Below, piece after piece: positions 9,516 to 17,775 of a stretch of DNA of 64,000 bases. A program made the position numbers and the translations under genes. Below the pieces are notes generated by a model. That model searched no databases. It was not told where the DNA came from and saw only the letters and a program-made list of their open reading frames with translations. This stretch comes from Maribacter polysaccharolyticus (GTDB lineage Bacteria > Bacteroidota > Bacteroidia > Flavobacteriales > Flavobacteriaceae), in the NCBI RefSeq assembly GCF_028882255.1, contig NZ_JARBUY010000001.1, positions 1,332,344 through 1,396,343 of the forward strand. The letters run 5' to 3'. Numbering within the stretch: the stretch's first letter is position 1; the number at the start of each line of letters is the position of its first letter.

Positions 9516-11342
9516 ATGAATATTGCAATGAAGTCAAAAAACACTATTATTCTACTAACAATAAGCATCTTAGCTTTGTTGTATATTGTTCCGGCGTACG
9601 CCCAAAATATCCGTGATCATCGAAAAAAGAAAACGGCAGAAAAATCGGGAGTCGAAACATTCCATCCCCAAAGTACAGAACGCATTGCAAAAAAAGTCAA
9701 TGCATATTTACCTTTTCATCAAGAATCAAAACTTGTCGCTATGGAATTTGTGGATGGTATGGCGGTCATGGAAGGTGATATAGTATTGGGGCCAAGCCAT
9801 CTATATTCCGGTGAAAATCAATTTGCCGTTGTCATTGATGGTGATACATATCGCTGGAGAGATGGTATAATTCCCTTTACGATTGAAAGCGGACATCCCC
9901 AACGGGAATTAATCCTACAGGCCATTCAACATATTCATGAACAAACCAATCTTAAATTAGTTTCACGCACCATTGAAAATGATTATGTCACATTCATTAC
10001 AGGAGATGGTTGTTGGTCTAGAATAGGCAGATGTGGCGGAAAGCAAAGCATCAATATTGGGGCTTGTGGTTTTGGCAGTATTGTCCATGAAATTCTGCAC
10101 ACTGCAGGATTATGGCACGAACAGTCTCGCGAAGACCGGAATGAACATGTCACCATACTATGGGAGAATATAAAACCGGACAAAAAAAACAACTTTGAAA
10201 GACATATTTCTGATGGCATTGATATTGGACAATACGATTGTAACTCTATCATGCATTATCCGCCTTACGCTTTCAGTAAAAGTATTTTACCAACCATCAC
10301 GAGTACAAAATGCACCTCTTTTGGTCAACGCAGCGGCATGAGCTCGGGAGATAAAATGGCAATCAATGAATTGTATAAAGTTACAGTGCCTGAAAATCTC
10401 ACCAATAGGCCTTGGTATTTGGTGGCTAGGCATAGTGGTAAAGTAGTCAATATCCACGGGGGTCGCCTAAATCCTAAAGCCAATGTACTGCAATACGAAC
10501 TCATTCATAAAGATTCCCAAAAATTCCGTCTGCTTAAAGCTGGAGGCGGATATTACTATATCCAAAATATTAGGAGTAATCTAATACTGGATATTGAGGG
10601 TGGAAATGCCTCCCCTCCTTCAAATGTTTGGCAATATCCAAAAAATGGCACCGATGCCCAAAAATGGCAATTGATAGATGCCGGGAGTGATTACTTTTAT
10701 ATACGTTCGAAATTGGGTGACTTGAATTTAGATGTACAAGGAGGACTTACAAACAATGGGACAAATATCAGGGTAGCGGCTATCAAAGGAGGTCCGGCAC
10801 AACAGTTTAAACTTAAGGCAGCCCATAATTCCTCCCCACCAAGGGATAATTACGCCAAACCCTTAGAGCATTATTGGAACAGTAGCCGAAAAGATAACTT
10901 CACCACAGCTAGTGCCGAAGGTAAGAATAATGCCATAAACGGGAACTACAGATTTGTTCGCGTAGATGGTTATGTATTAAACAAACCTACTTCTTCCGAG
11001 GGTACGGTTGTACCCCTATACTTGTATTACAATAATTCAAGAAAGGATAATTTCACCACTGCCTCGGCCGATGGCATATGGGCTGCAGAAGCCGGGGGTT
11101 ATCGCAAAGCTGGCATTGAGGGCTATGTCTTGAGATCGGTAAAGCAGAAATACAAACACTTATACAAACCACTTTGGTTGTATTATCATGACAAACGAAA
11201 GGACAATTTTACCATTGCCACACCAGAAGGAATGCGAATTGCAGAAGCAGGCGGTTACCGTAAGGTAAGGATAGAGGGCTATGTTAGGATTGATATGACT
11301 TCAAATCTTGCAACAAACCAAAATACAAAAACAAAAAATTAG
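9516..11342 (+). CDS. Astacin-family metalloprotease with ricin-type lectin domain and triple repeat
   Basis: Secreted zinc endopeptidase (M12A) of 608 residues. Signal peptide ends VPAYAQ, then RDHR at 33-36. A propeptide follows with MEGDIVLG; Asp88 matches the aspartate switch that keeps astacin proenzymes latent. The catalytic domain has HEILHTAGLWHEQSREDR (His191, Glu192, His195, third His 201) and the Met-turn SIMHY (Met246). Residues about 290-435 form a ricin B-like trefoil with repeated Q-K/Q-F/W-x-L signatures, likely sugar binding. Residues about 448-598 are three RKDNFTxA repeats shared with the protein at 4547-6151. All active-site residues expected for astacins are present. It closes the cassette and is the only clear enzyme in it, so it may process or remodel the co-exported proteins or an external substrate (inference). 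Confidence 0.93.
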   Translation: MNIAMKSKNTIILLTISILALLYIVPAYAQNIRDHRKKKTAEKSGVETFHPQSTERIAKKVNAYLPFHQESKLVAMEFVDGMAVMEGDIVLGPSHLYSGENQFAVVIDGDTYRWRDGIIPFTIESGHPQRELILQAIQHIHEQTNLKLVSRTIENDYVTFITGDGCWSRIGRCGGKQSINIGACGFGSIVHEILHTAGLWHEQSREDRNEHVTILWENIKPDKKNNFERHISDGIDIGQYDCNSIMHYPPYAFSKSILPTITSTKCTSFGQRSGMSSGDKMAINELYKVTVPENLTNRPWYLVARHSGKVVNIHGGRLNPKANVLQYELIHKDSQKFRLLKAGGGYYYIQNIRSNLILDIEGGNASPPSNVWQYPKNGTDAQKWQLIDAGSDYFYIRSKLGDLNLDVQGGLTNNGTNIRVAAIKGGPAQQFKLKAAHNSSPPRDNYAKPLEHYWNSSRKDNFTTASAEGKNNAINGNYRFVRVDGYVLNKPTSSEGTVVPLYLYYNNSRKDNFTTASADGIWAAEAGGYRKAGIEGYVLRSVKQKYKHLYKPLWLYYHDKRKDNFTIATPEGMRIAEAGGYRKVRIEGYVRIDMTSNLATNQNTKTKN

Positions 11343-11491
11343 TATGCTGAAGGATGTGCTTGACCAAACCCATTCACAAATACTCCTAGAAGTTGCATGA
11401 ATGGTGAATGACTGTTCTTTAGTATTAAACTAGTATTGTATAAGCAAAATAATCAGTTGGGCCACAATCTCCTCCTAGCCACCCAACCCAA

Positions 11492-11505
11492 GCCTTTTAA
11501 AAGGC
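11492..11505. promoter_or_regulatory. 14-bp palindrome before mddA
   Basis: GCCTTTTAAAAGGC is a perfect palindrome ending 36 bases before the mddA start codon. It could be an operator or a weak hairpin in the leader. No T-tract follows, so a terminator is less likely. The 11343-11541 interval otherwise shows no coding signal. Confidence 0.35.
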
Positions 11506-11541
11506 ATAACCATTTATTTCAACAATCTAAAACCTAAAATC

Positions 11542-12276
11542 ATGAAAAAAATTCTTGTTATCCTTTACGGGATTGTCGCCTATGTTATTTTTTTAATCGC
11601 ATTCATATATGCCATTGGTTTTGTCGGCAATTTAGTGGTCCCAAAATCCATTGATTCGGGCGTTGAGGGGCCCTTACTGCAATCTATTTTAATTAACATT
11701 GGACTTCTTAGCATATTCGCCCTACAACATAGTGTTATGGCTCGACCTGCTTTTAAAAAATGGATCAAACGGTTTATCAATCCGGCTATTGAGAGAAGTA
11801 CTTATATTCTATTATCGAGCCTTGCACTTTTACTTATTTACTGGAAATGGCAACCCATGACCACAATAGTCTGGGAAACGGATGGTACAATAGCCTTGCT
11901 ATTGACCGTAGTTTTCTTTTTGGGTTGGCTGGTGGTATTCCTTTCCACCTTTATGATAAGCCATTTTGAGCTTTTTGGACTTACCCAGATCTATGAGAAT
12001 TTCAAGGATCAAAAATTGACGTATCCAAAATTCCAGACGAAGTGGTTCTATAAAATCGTAAGACATCCGATTATGTTAGGCTTTATTATCGCTTTTTGGG
12101 CAACACCGACAATGTCACTTGGGCATTTGTTGTTCACAGTAGTCACTACTGCATATATTTTGATAGCGGTCAAATTTTTGGAAGAAAAGGATTTGAAAAA
12201 GATAATTGGCAAAGAATATGAAGAATATCAAAAAAAGGTACCTATGATCGTACCATTTATGAAGGCCAAAGCATAG
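11542..12276 (+). CDS. mddA: Methanethiol S-methyltransferase (MddA-like)
   Basis: Integral membrane methyltransferase of 244 residues that would methylate methanethiol to dimethyl sulfide using S-adenosylmethionine. It belongs to the NnrU/isoprenylcysteine-methyltransferase-like group. The MddA pattern is visible along its whole length: AIGFVGNLVVPKSIDSG near the N-terminus, FALQHSVMARPAFK, IERSTYILLSSLALLL, FLGWLVVFLSTFMISHF-ELFGL, and the cofactor-site region VRHPIMLGFIIAFWATPTMS, followed by a C-terminal EEKDL...YEEYQKKVP. Five to six membrane segments are predicted. Length matches the family. It stands alone with a palindrome in its leader. A different small-molecule thiol methyltransferase remains possible, but the resemblance to MddA is strong. 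Confidence 0.85.
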   Translation: MKKILVILYGIVAYVIFLIAFIYAIGFVGNLVVPKSIDSGVEGPLLQSILINIGLLSIFALQHSVMARPAFKKWIKRFINPAIERSTYILLSSLALLLIYWKWQPMTTIVWETDGTIALLLTVVFFLGWLVVFLSTFMISHFELFGLTQIYENFKDQKLTYPKFQTKWFYKIVRHPIMLGFIIAFWATPTMSLGHLLFTVVTTAYILIAVKFLEEKDLKKIIGKEYEEYQKKVPMIVPFMKAKA

Positions 12277-12698
12277 CTAAAAAACATACAACAGGAAAAC
12301 CATTTATTTGCTGACTATACGTAATCAATGACAGATCGAACGTGAATTGTTCCCTGACATACAGATTACTGATTTATTCGGATTAAAAATGTTACATTAC
12401 AGCGATAACTATCTGTTTTTTAACAGCTTATTTATTATCAAACACTGCATCAACACCCCACGATCTTACTAAATACCGCAAGTAATTGCATACATAGTGG
12501 AGGTGATTCTTAGGGAAGAACATTAAAATTGTGACAATCGTATATAAAAGTGAATAACAACAATTTATGCTATTAAAAGTGTCCATTACCAAAAGTGCAG
12601 TTTAAATATTGACCATTACGCTTCCCTATCCCCACATTACCGCATGCTGGAAATAACAGCAATCGCTGTTATGAATGTTTAACTTAAAAATCATAATC
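12277..12698. other. Intergenic region, 422 bp, no gene seen
   Basis: AT-rich stretch between mddA and the cupin gene, with stops in all frames. The only structure noted is the 20-base inverted repeat at 12653-12672, described separately. No terminator with a T-tract is obvious after mddA. Confidence 0.5.
12653..12672. promoter_or_regulatory. Inverted repeat before the cupin gene
   Basis: ATAACAGCAATCGCTGTTAT is a perfect 8-base inverted repeat with a 4-base loop, 26 bases before the cupin start codon. Its size and position fit a dimeric repressor or activator site. A leader hairpin is the alternative. Confidence 0.4.
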
Positions 12699-13076
12699 AT
12701 GAAAATCAAAAAAGAAGACCTTCCAACAACGATGCAGGACGGAAATTTACACATGCGCGCACAATCCGATTGCGGAGGCATAACCATAGGGTACAACGAA
12801 CTACCGGCAGGGACCGATTTTACACCCCTGTTAAAAGGATTGATCAAAGACCTATGCCATTGTCCGCATTGGGGTTATGTCATAGAAGGAAAAATGCTGA
12901 TTATTTACGATGACGGAAAAGAAGAATTGGTAACCAAAGGTGATGTTTACTACTGGCCCGCCGGCCATACCGCCATTGTAAAGGAAGATCTGAAATTACT
13001 TGAATTCAGTCCCACAAAGGAGCTCAACGAAGTACTCGCCAATGTGGGAAAAAGAATGGCTGAAATGACGAAGTAA
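12699..13076 (+). CDS. Small cupin-like protein
   Basis: Cytoplasmic protein of 125 residues. The ATG at 12699 is chosen over an in-frame ATG at 12675 because the earlier one overlaps the region just after the inverted repeat and adds a non-conserved hydrophobic tail. The single beta-barrel pattern of a cupin is visible: HWGYVIEGKMLIIYDDGKE, then TKGDVYYWPAGHTAIV, then LEFSP. His and Glu residues in the first motif and the PAGH motif in the second could bind a metal. The substrate cannot be read from sequence. It is followed within 30 bases by the remains of a decarboxylase gene, so the pair may once have been functionally linked. Confidence 0.72.
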   Translation: MKIKKEDLPTTMQDGNLHMRAQSDCGGITIGYNELPAGTDFTPLLKGLIKDLCHCPHWGYVIEGKMLIIYDDGKEELVTKGDVYYWPAGHTAIVKEDLKLLEFSPTKELNEVLANVGKRMAEMTK

Positions 13077-13103
13077 GAATAACAATCCATTAACGAGTAT
13101 TTT

Positions 13104-13808
13104 ATGAGAAAAAAAGGGGAAACACCTATAGAAATCGAAAGAGAGGAATTCAAAAAATTGGGATATCAATTAGTAGATGCCTAAGCTGGATTTATGGATA
13201 ATATTGACGAATATCCGGTTACTAGAGGGGAATCCCCTTTGCAAAATCTTAATGTATTAGGGGATTCCTAATTTCCCAAGCACTGAAAAACGGCTCAAGA
13301 AATAGTAACCCGATCAACTGAATTATTATTGGATCATTCCTTGTTTAACGGTCATCCGAAGTTTCTGGGTTATATTACCTCCTCACCTGCCCCTATAGGT
13401 ATCCTGGCGGATATGCTTGCAGCCGCGGTAAACCAAAACCTAGGTGCCCAGATTTTAAGTCCTATGGCCACTGAAATAGAGAAACAAACCGTAAAATGGT
13501 TGGCCCAGTTCATTGGGGTATCACCGAGTTATGGGGGCATTTTGGTCAGTGGGGGCTATATGGCCAACTTTAACGCTTTTCTGGTCGCGAGGACCGCTAA
13601 GGCTTCTAAAACCCTAAATGAAGATGGACTCCTTGGCTCCAATTCAAAACTAATTGCCTATTGCTCTAAAACTACCCATACTTGTATAGAAAAAGCAGCC
13701 ATATTATTTGACCATGGATCCAAACAAATTCGTTGGATTCCCACTGATGCATCAAATAAATAATGCCATTCTAGGGCAAACCATTGAAAATGATATTAAA
13801 AAAGGGTG
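13104..13808 (+). pseudogene. Decayed PLP-dependent decarboxylase (aromatic-L-amino-acid decarboxylase type)
   Basis: One reading frame from an ATG at 13104 encodes an N-terminus typical of group II decarboxylases (EEFKKLGYQLVDA, then GFMDNIDEYPV), but it is interrupted by in-frame stops at 13182 and twice more before 13329. From 13329 to 13763 the frame is open and clearly homologous: GHPKFLGYITSSPAPIGILA, LSPMATEIEKQTVKWL, GILVSGGYMANFNAFLVAR, CSKTTHTCIEKAA, IRWIPTDA. It then stops, but the +1 frame continues as NNAILGQTIENDIKKG to about 13808. The C-terminal two thirds, with the PLP Lys, are missing. Several stops, a frameshift and truncation make this a pseudogene, not a sequencing error. 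An intact, only distantly related enzyme is at 31850-33220. Confidence 0.85.
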
Positions 13809-13863
13809 AGTCCAAATATATAAATTAGAAAATCATATCCATTGTTTAATATTTGGCCCATGT

Positions 13864-13931
13864 CTCCTCGAACACAGTCGAGAAGTCAATCATCAACCAT
13901 AAATTTCAGTAGGTCTCGACTGCGCTCGACC
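13864..13931. repeat. REP-like inverted pair
   Basis: Two related palindromic units face each other: CTCGAACACAGTCGAG at 13867-13882 and GGTCTCGACTGCGCTCGACC at 13912-13931. The reverse complement of the second closely matches the first (TCGA-x-C-x-CAGTCGAGA). Two inverted GC-richer units about 30 bases apart in an AT-rich spacer next to a pseudogene look like a REP/BIME-type element. Copy number elsewhere in the genome cannot be seen here. Confidence 0.6.
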
Positions 13932-13983
13932 AGACATATTCTTAATTGTATGAAATTAGAATGACCATATAGATCGGAAGTAA

Positions 13984-14254
13984 AAACATTCCTTTCATGA
14001 ATCCATTAAAAAATCACCTTCAGACACGATTCCTTTTCATAAAGTAGGCTACACAAGTGTTTTTGCTTCTATTTATGCTTCAAAGGAAATTCGCACGCTG
14101 CAGAATTCCCAACTTAACCTGTGTATTTTTCACAACCTCAATGCGAACCATAAGAGATTTTTGTTTTTCGACAATTCTATAAAAAAAGGACTGATTCCAA
14201 TCCATAAACCGACGATTGAAAATGGAAAATTCGGTATCTTGAAATCATTAAAAT
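13984..14254 (+). other. Open frame without start codon, possible gene remnant
   Basis: A 90-codon frame runs from just after a stop at 13981 to a TAA at 14252-14254 with no ATG. It reads IPFHKVGYTSVFASIYASKE and later KKGLIPIHKPTIENGK, which looks more protein-like than chance but matches no family I know. It may be the tail of a decayed gene, in keeping with the adjacent pseudogene and repeat. The rest of 13809-14262 holds only the REP-like pair. Confidence 0.25.
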
Positions 14255-14262
14255 AACCCACC

Positions 14263-16455
14263 ATGACCCGATATTTCTTTACCTTATTGTTTACCGTAAT
14301 TACGGGTGCGGTTGCCGCACAGACGAATATCATCGGATTCACTTCCGAGAACACCAAAAAACAACTAGAGCTCGAAAAGTCATTCGAATCCAAGCTCAAC
14401 CCTAAAAACTTAGATGAATGGATGCAGAAAATGTCGGCCCAACCCCATTGGGTAGGTACCGAGTTTGGACGCAAGAATGCCGAGTGGATACAAAAACAAT
14501 TCAAATCCTGGGGATATGATGCCAAAATCGAAACTTACCATGTGCTGTTCCCCTATCCAAAAATAAGGGTTGTGGAAATGACCGCGCCCACAACCTATAC
14601 GGCAAAATTGACTGCCGTACCTGTTGATGGCGATGAATTCACCGCTCAGGGAGATGCCCTACTACCCAGCTATAATGCCTTTTCGACCGATGGGGACGTA
14701 GAAGCTGAATTGGTGTTTGTGAATTATGGCATTCCTGCAGACTATGAGGAATTGGACAAATTGGGCATTTCTGTCGAAGGGAAGATCGTTATTGCCAAAT
14801 ATGCCGGATCGTGGCGGGGCATAAAACCTAAATTGGCCGCAGAACATGGTGCCATCGGTTGTTTGATTTACTCAGACCCTAAAGATGATGGATATGTTCG
14901 TGGCGATGTATATCCAAAAGGCGCATTTAAAAACAAAACTGGCGTGCAACGTGGTTCCGTAATGGATATGCCAACATATCCAGGGGATGTGTTGACACCG
15001 GGCTACGGGGCAACAAAAGACGCCAAGCGCTTAAATCGCGAAGATGCCCCAACCATCACAAAAATACCGGTATTACCTATTTCTAATGAAGATGCCCAAC
15101 CTTTACTACAGGCATTGGACGGCCAAGTGGTACCGAATTCTTGGAAAGGTGGATTACCTATTACCTATCATATCGGTCCGGGACCTGCCAAAGTACATCT
15201 GAAATTGGAATTTGACTGGCAACTAAAACCCGCCCACAATGTTATTGCCACCATGAAAGGCACCGATTTTCCTGACCAGTGGGTTATGCGTGGCAACCAC
15301 CATGATGCTTGGGTACATGGAGCCAACGACCCTATCAGCGGTATGGTGGCCCTTATGGAAGAAGCCCGGGCGGTTGGGGAATTGGCAAAAAAAGGCCATA
15401 AGCCCAAGCGCACCTTAATCTATTGCGCATGGGATGCCGAAGAACCCGGACTTATAGGTTCTACCGAATGGGTAGAAGACCATAAGGCAGAGTTACAACA
15501 AAAGGTAGTCGCTTATATCAATACCGATGGCAATGGCCGTGGATTTTTGGGTGCCGGGGGCTCCCATTCCCTTCAGGCTATGGTAAGTGAGGTGGCCGGA
15601 ACCGTAATAGATCCGCAAAAAGGCGTTTCGGTGAAAGAAAGGAAAAGTGCCTTGAACAGGGTCAATGGAGGTGAAAAGGACTTTGGTCTTTATGCTTTGG
15701 GATCGGGTTCGGACTATACCCCGTTTATCCAACATGCCGGAATTGCAGCCTTGAATTTGGGGTTTGGCGGTGAAAATGCAGGGGGAGAGTACCATACCAT
15801 TTATGATACTTATCCCCATTATAAAAGATTCAAAGATCCCGAGTTCGCTTATGGGGTCGCCCTTGCCAATACCGCAGGTCGAATATCCCTACGACTGGCC
15901 AATGCCGATGTATTACCCTTTGAATATGAACAATGGCACCAAACGGTTTCGACCTATTTGCAGGAGGTTATAAATACCAGCGAAACCATGCGAAGAGAAG
16001 TTGAAAAACACAATAAAATGGTCGATGAAAATATATATGAGCTGGCTGCCGACCCTAGAAAACCATTTAAAAAACCGGTCAAAGAAGAAGAAATACCTTA
16101 TTTGAATTTCGCTCCCTTGCAGAATGCGATGGCGGCCATGGAAACAAGTATAGCTGCTTTTTCTAAAATCGATATTTCCAAATTATCAGCTGCCAAACGC
16201 GATGACCTCAACAATAAACTGATGCTCGCAGAGCATGTCCTTACCTCAGAAGAAGGATTACCTAGAAGGGGTTGGTACAAACACCAAATATATGCCCCTG
16301 GTTTTTATACCGGTTATGGGGTAAAGACCTTACCGGGTGTACGGGAGGCGATAGAACAAAAAAATTGGACGGAAGCCCAGGAACAGATCAATAAGTTGGC
16401 CGACACCTTTAATGCCTTCAATACCTATATTCAAAAAATGAGCCCCTTAAATTAG
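14263..16455 (+). CDS. M28 peptidase, glutamate carboxypeptidase II-like
   Basis: Secreted zinc aminopeptidase/carboxypeptidase of 730 residues with the three-part layout of human glutamate carboxypeptidase II. A signal peptide ends GAVAAQ. A protease-associated domain (about 130-290; VFVNYGIPADYEELDKLGI, GCLIYSDPKDDG) is set before an M28 catalytic domain (about 320-560) and a helical dimerisation domain (about 600-730). Metal ligands and the general base are present: NHHDAWVHGANDP (His347, the bridging Asp further on), DAEEPGLIGS (Glu393 catalytic, Glu394 ligand), YINTDGNG (Asp) and EYHTIYDTY (His). It would trim peptides or release C-terminal glutamate in the periplasm. It is transcribed alone. 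Substrate preference is not readable. Confidence 0.93.
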   Translation: MTRYFFTLLFTVITGAVAAQTNIIGFTSENTKKQLELEKSFESKLNPKNLDEWMQKMSAQPHWVGTEFGRKNAEWIQKQFKSWGYDAKIETYHVLFPYPKIRVVEMTAPTTYTAKLTAVPVDGDEFTAQGDALLPSYNAFSTDGDVEAELVFVNYGIPADYEELDKLGISVEGKIVIAKYAGSWRGIKPKLAAEHGAIGCLIYSDPKDDGYVRGDVYPKGAFKNKTGVQRGSVMDMPTYPGDVLTPGYGATKDAKRLNREDAPTITKIPVLPISNEDAQPLLQALDGQVVPNSWKGGLPITYHIGPGPAKVHLKLEFDWQLKPAHNVIATMKGTDFPDQWVMRGNHHDAWVHGANDPISGMVALMEEARAVGELAKKGHKPKRTLIYCAWDAEEPGLIGSTEWVEDHKAELQQKVVAYINTDGNGRGFLGAGGSHSLQAMVSEVAGTVIDPQKGVSVKERKSALNRVNGGEKDFGLYALGSGSDYTPFIQHAGIAALNLGFGGENAGGEYHTIYDTYPHYKRFKDPEFAYGVALANTAGRISLRLANADVLPFEYEQWHQTVSTYLQEVINTSETMRREVEKHNKMVDENIYELAADPRKPFKKPVKEEEIPYLNFAPLQNAMAAMETSIAAFSKIDISKLSAAKRDDLNNKLMLAEHVLTSEEGLPRRGWYKHQIYAPGFYTGYGVKTLPGVREAIEQKNWTEAQEQINKLADTFNAFNTYIQKMSPLN

Positions 16456-16781
16456 CCCAATGCCCTGAACGTATTGAATGAAGTGTTCAAACCACGGGTT
16501 ACGGTAATTGCCCTTATGCATTACAGTTGAAGAAGTAAAATCGACAAACGCGATCGATTTCGTTTATATAGGTTCAAAAGTATGTTCCCAATAGGCTCGT
16601 TGTTTTCAATTTTAGGGGTCTTTTGCCTAGTATTCCCTATAACCAATTCAACCTTGACCCTGAACGGGCCGATTAGGCTAAATAAATAAGCGGCGTCTTT
16701 GGGTACCGAAGAAGAAGATAAGAAGCTATTGATCGCATTGAAAGGAATATTAAAAATCCCTTACAGACCCAAGCATTCGAT
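16456..16781. other. Intergenic region between convergent genes, 326 bp
   Basis: The space between the M28 peptidase stop and the convergent flavin oxidoreductase stop. All frames contain stops and I see no clear hairpin with a T-tract, no RNA gene and no repeat. Confidence 0.45.
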
Positions 16782-17723
16782 TTATAATTGGCTTACCTTC
16801 TTTTTTGCGGCTTCAAATTCGGCTACAATTTCGGAAACGATCTCGGCGGCCGGTTTTATATCATGTATTAAAGCGGATACCTGACCGATTTCAAGTTCCC
16901 CCTCTTCCATATCCCCCTCAAACATCCCTTTTTTGGCCCGTGCCCTACCCAAAAGTTCTTTCAACTGTTCTTTGTCCGCACCCTTTCCGTAGGCTTCCTG
17001 TACATCGTGGTAGAACTTGTTCTTGATCAATCGAACCGGTGTCAATTCTTTAAGGGTCAATTGGGTATCCCCTTCCCCGGCTTCAACCACTTTCTGTTTG
17101 AACAATTCATGGGAAGATGCTTCGCAACTGGCTACAAATCGACTCCCGATTTGCACCCCTTCCGCACCCAACACCATGCTGGCCAACATAGCCTTTCCGG
17201 TGGCAATGCCACCTGCAGCGATTACGGGAATATCGATTTTTTCCTTAACTGCAGGAATCAGTACGAGGGTAGTGGTCTCGTCGCGTCCATTATGACCACC
17301 CGCTTCAAATCCTTCGGCCACAATAGCATCTACCCCCGCCTCTTGGGCCTTTAGTGCAAATTTGACACTACTGACCACATGCACCACAGTTATGCCATGG
17401 GATTTTAAATGCCCTGTCCATGTTTTGGGATTACCAGCAGCGGTAAAGACGATTTTGACCCCCATATCAATAATGAGCTCCATTAGCTCATCAATATTGG
17501 GATACAACATGGGAATATTTACCCCAAAAGGGCGATCAGTTGCTTTTTGGCATTTTTGAATATGTTCCCGTAAAACATCGGGATACATGCTCCCGGCCCC
17601 GATCAGTCCCAAACCACCTGCATTCGAAACTGCGGAAGCCAAGCGCCAACCGCTGGCCCAAACCATTCCTGCTTGTATAATGGGATATTCAATCCCGAAA
17701 AGTTCGGTAATTCTGTTTTTCAT
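16782..17723 (-). CDS. Nitronate monooxygenase / FabK-like flavin oxidoreductase
   Basis: FMN-dependent TIM-barrel enzyme of 313 residues. The start is set at MKNRITELFGIEYPIIQAGM, the usual N-terminus of this family; the open frame continues 7 codons further up. Recognisable parts are the FMN/substrate-binding QAGMVWASG, SNAGGLGLIGAG, the AEGFEAGGHNGRDE motif with the His used as base in the class, IPVIAAGGIATG and GAEGVQIGSRFVAS for phosphate binding. Members either oxidise nitronates or, as FabK, reduce enoyl-ACP. The short length and C-terminus do not decide between them, and the native substrate is open. The mnmA stop lies about 50 bases upstream, so the two may be co-transcribed. Confidence 0.82.
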   Translation of the reverse strand: MKNRITELFGIEYPIIQAGMVWASGWRLASAVSNAGGLGLIGAGSMYPDVLREHIQKCQKATDRPFGVNIPMLYPNIDELMELIIDMGVKIVFTAAGNPKTWTGHLKSHGITVVHVVSSVKFALKAQEAGVDAIVAEGFEAGGHNGRDETTTLVLIPAVKEKIDIPVIAAGGIATGKAMLASMVLGAEGVQIGSRFVASCEASSHELFKQKVVEAGEGDTQLTLKELTPVRLIKNKFYHDVQEAYGKGADKEQLKELLGRARAKKGMFEGDMEEGELEIGQVSALIHDIKPAAEIVSEIVAEFEAAKKKVSQL

Positions 17724-17775
17724 TATAACTGGGTATATTAGCACCTCCCGATTAGGTTCGAAAGGAAATGATCAA

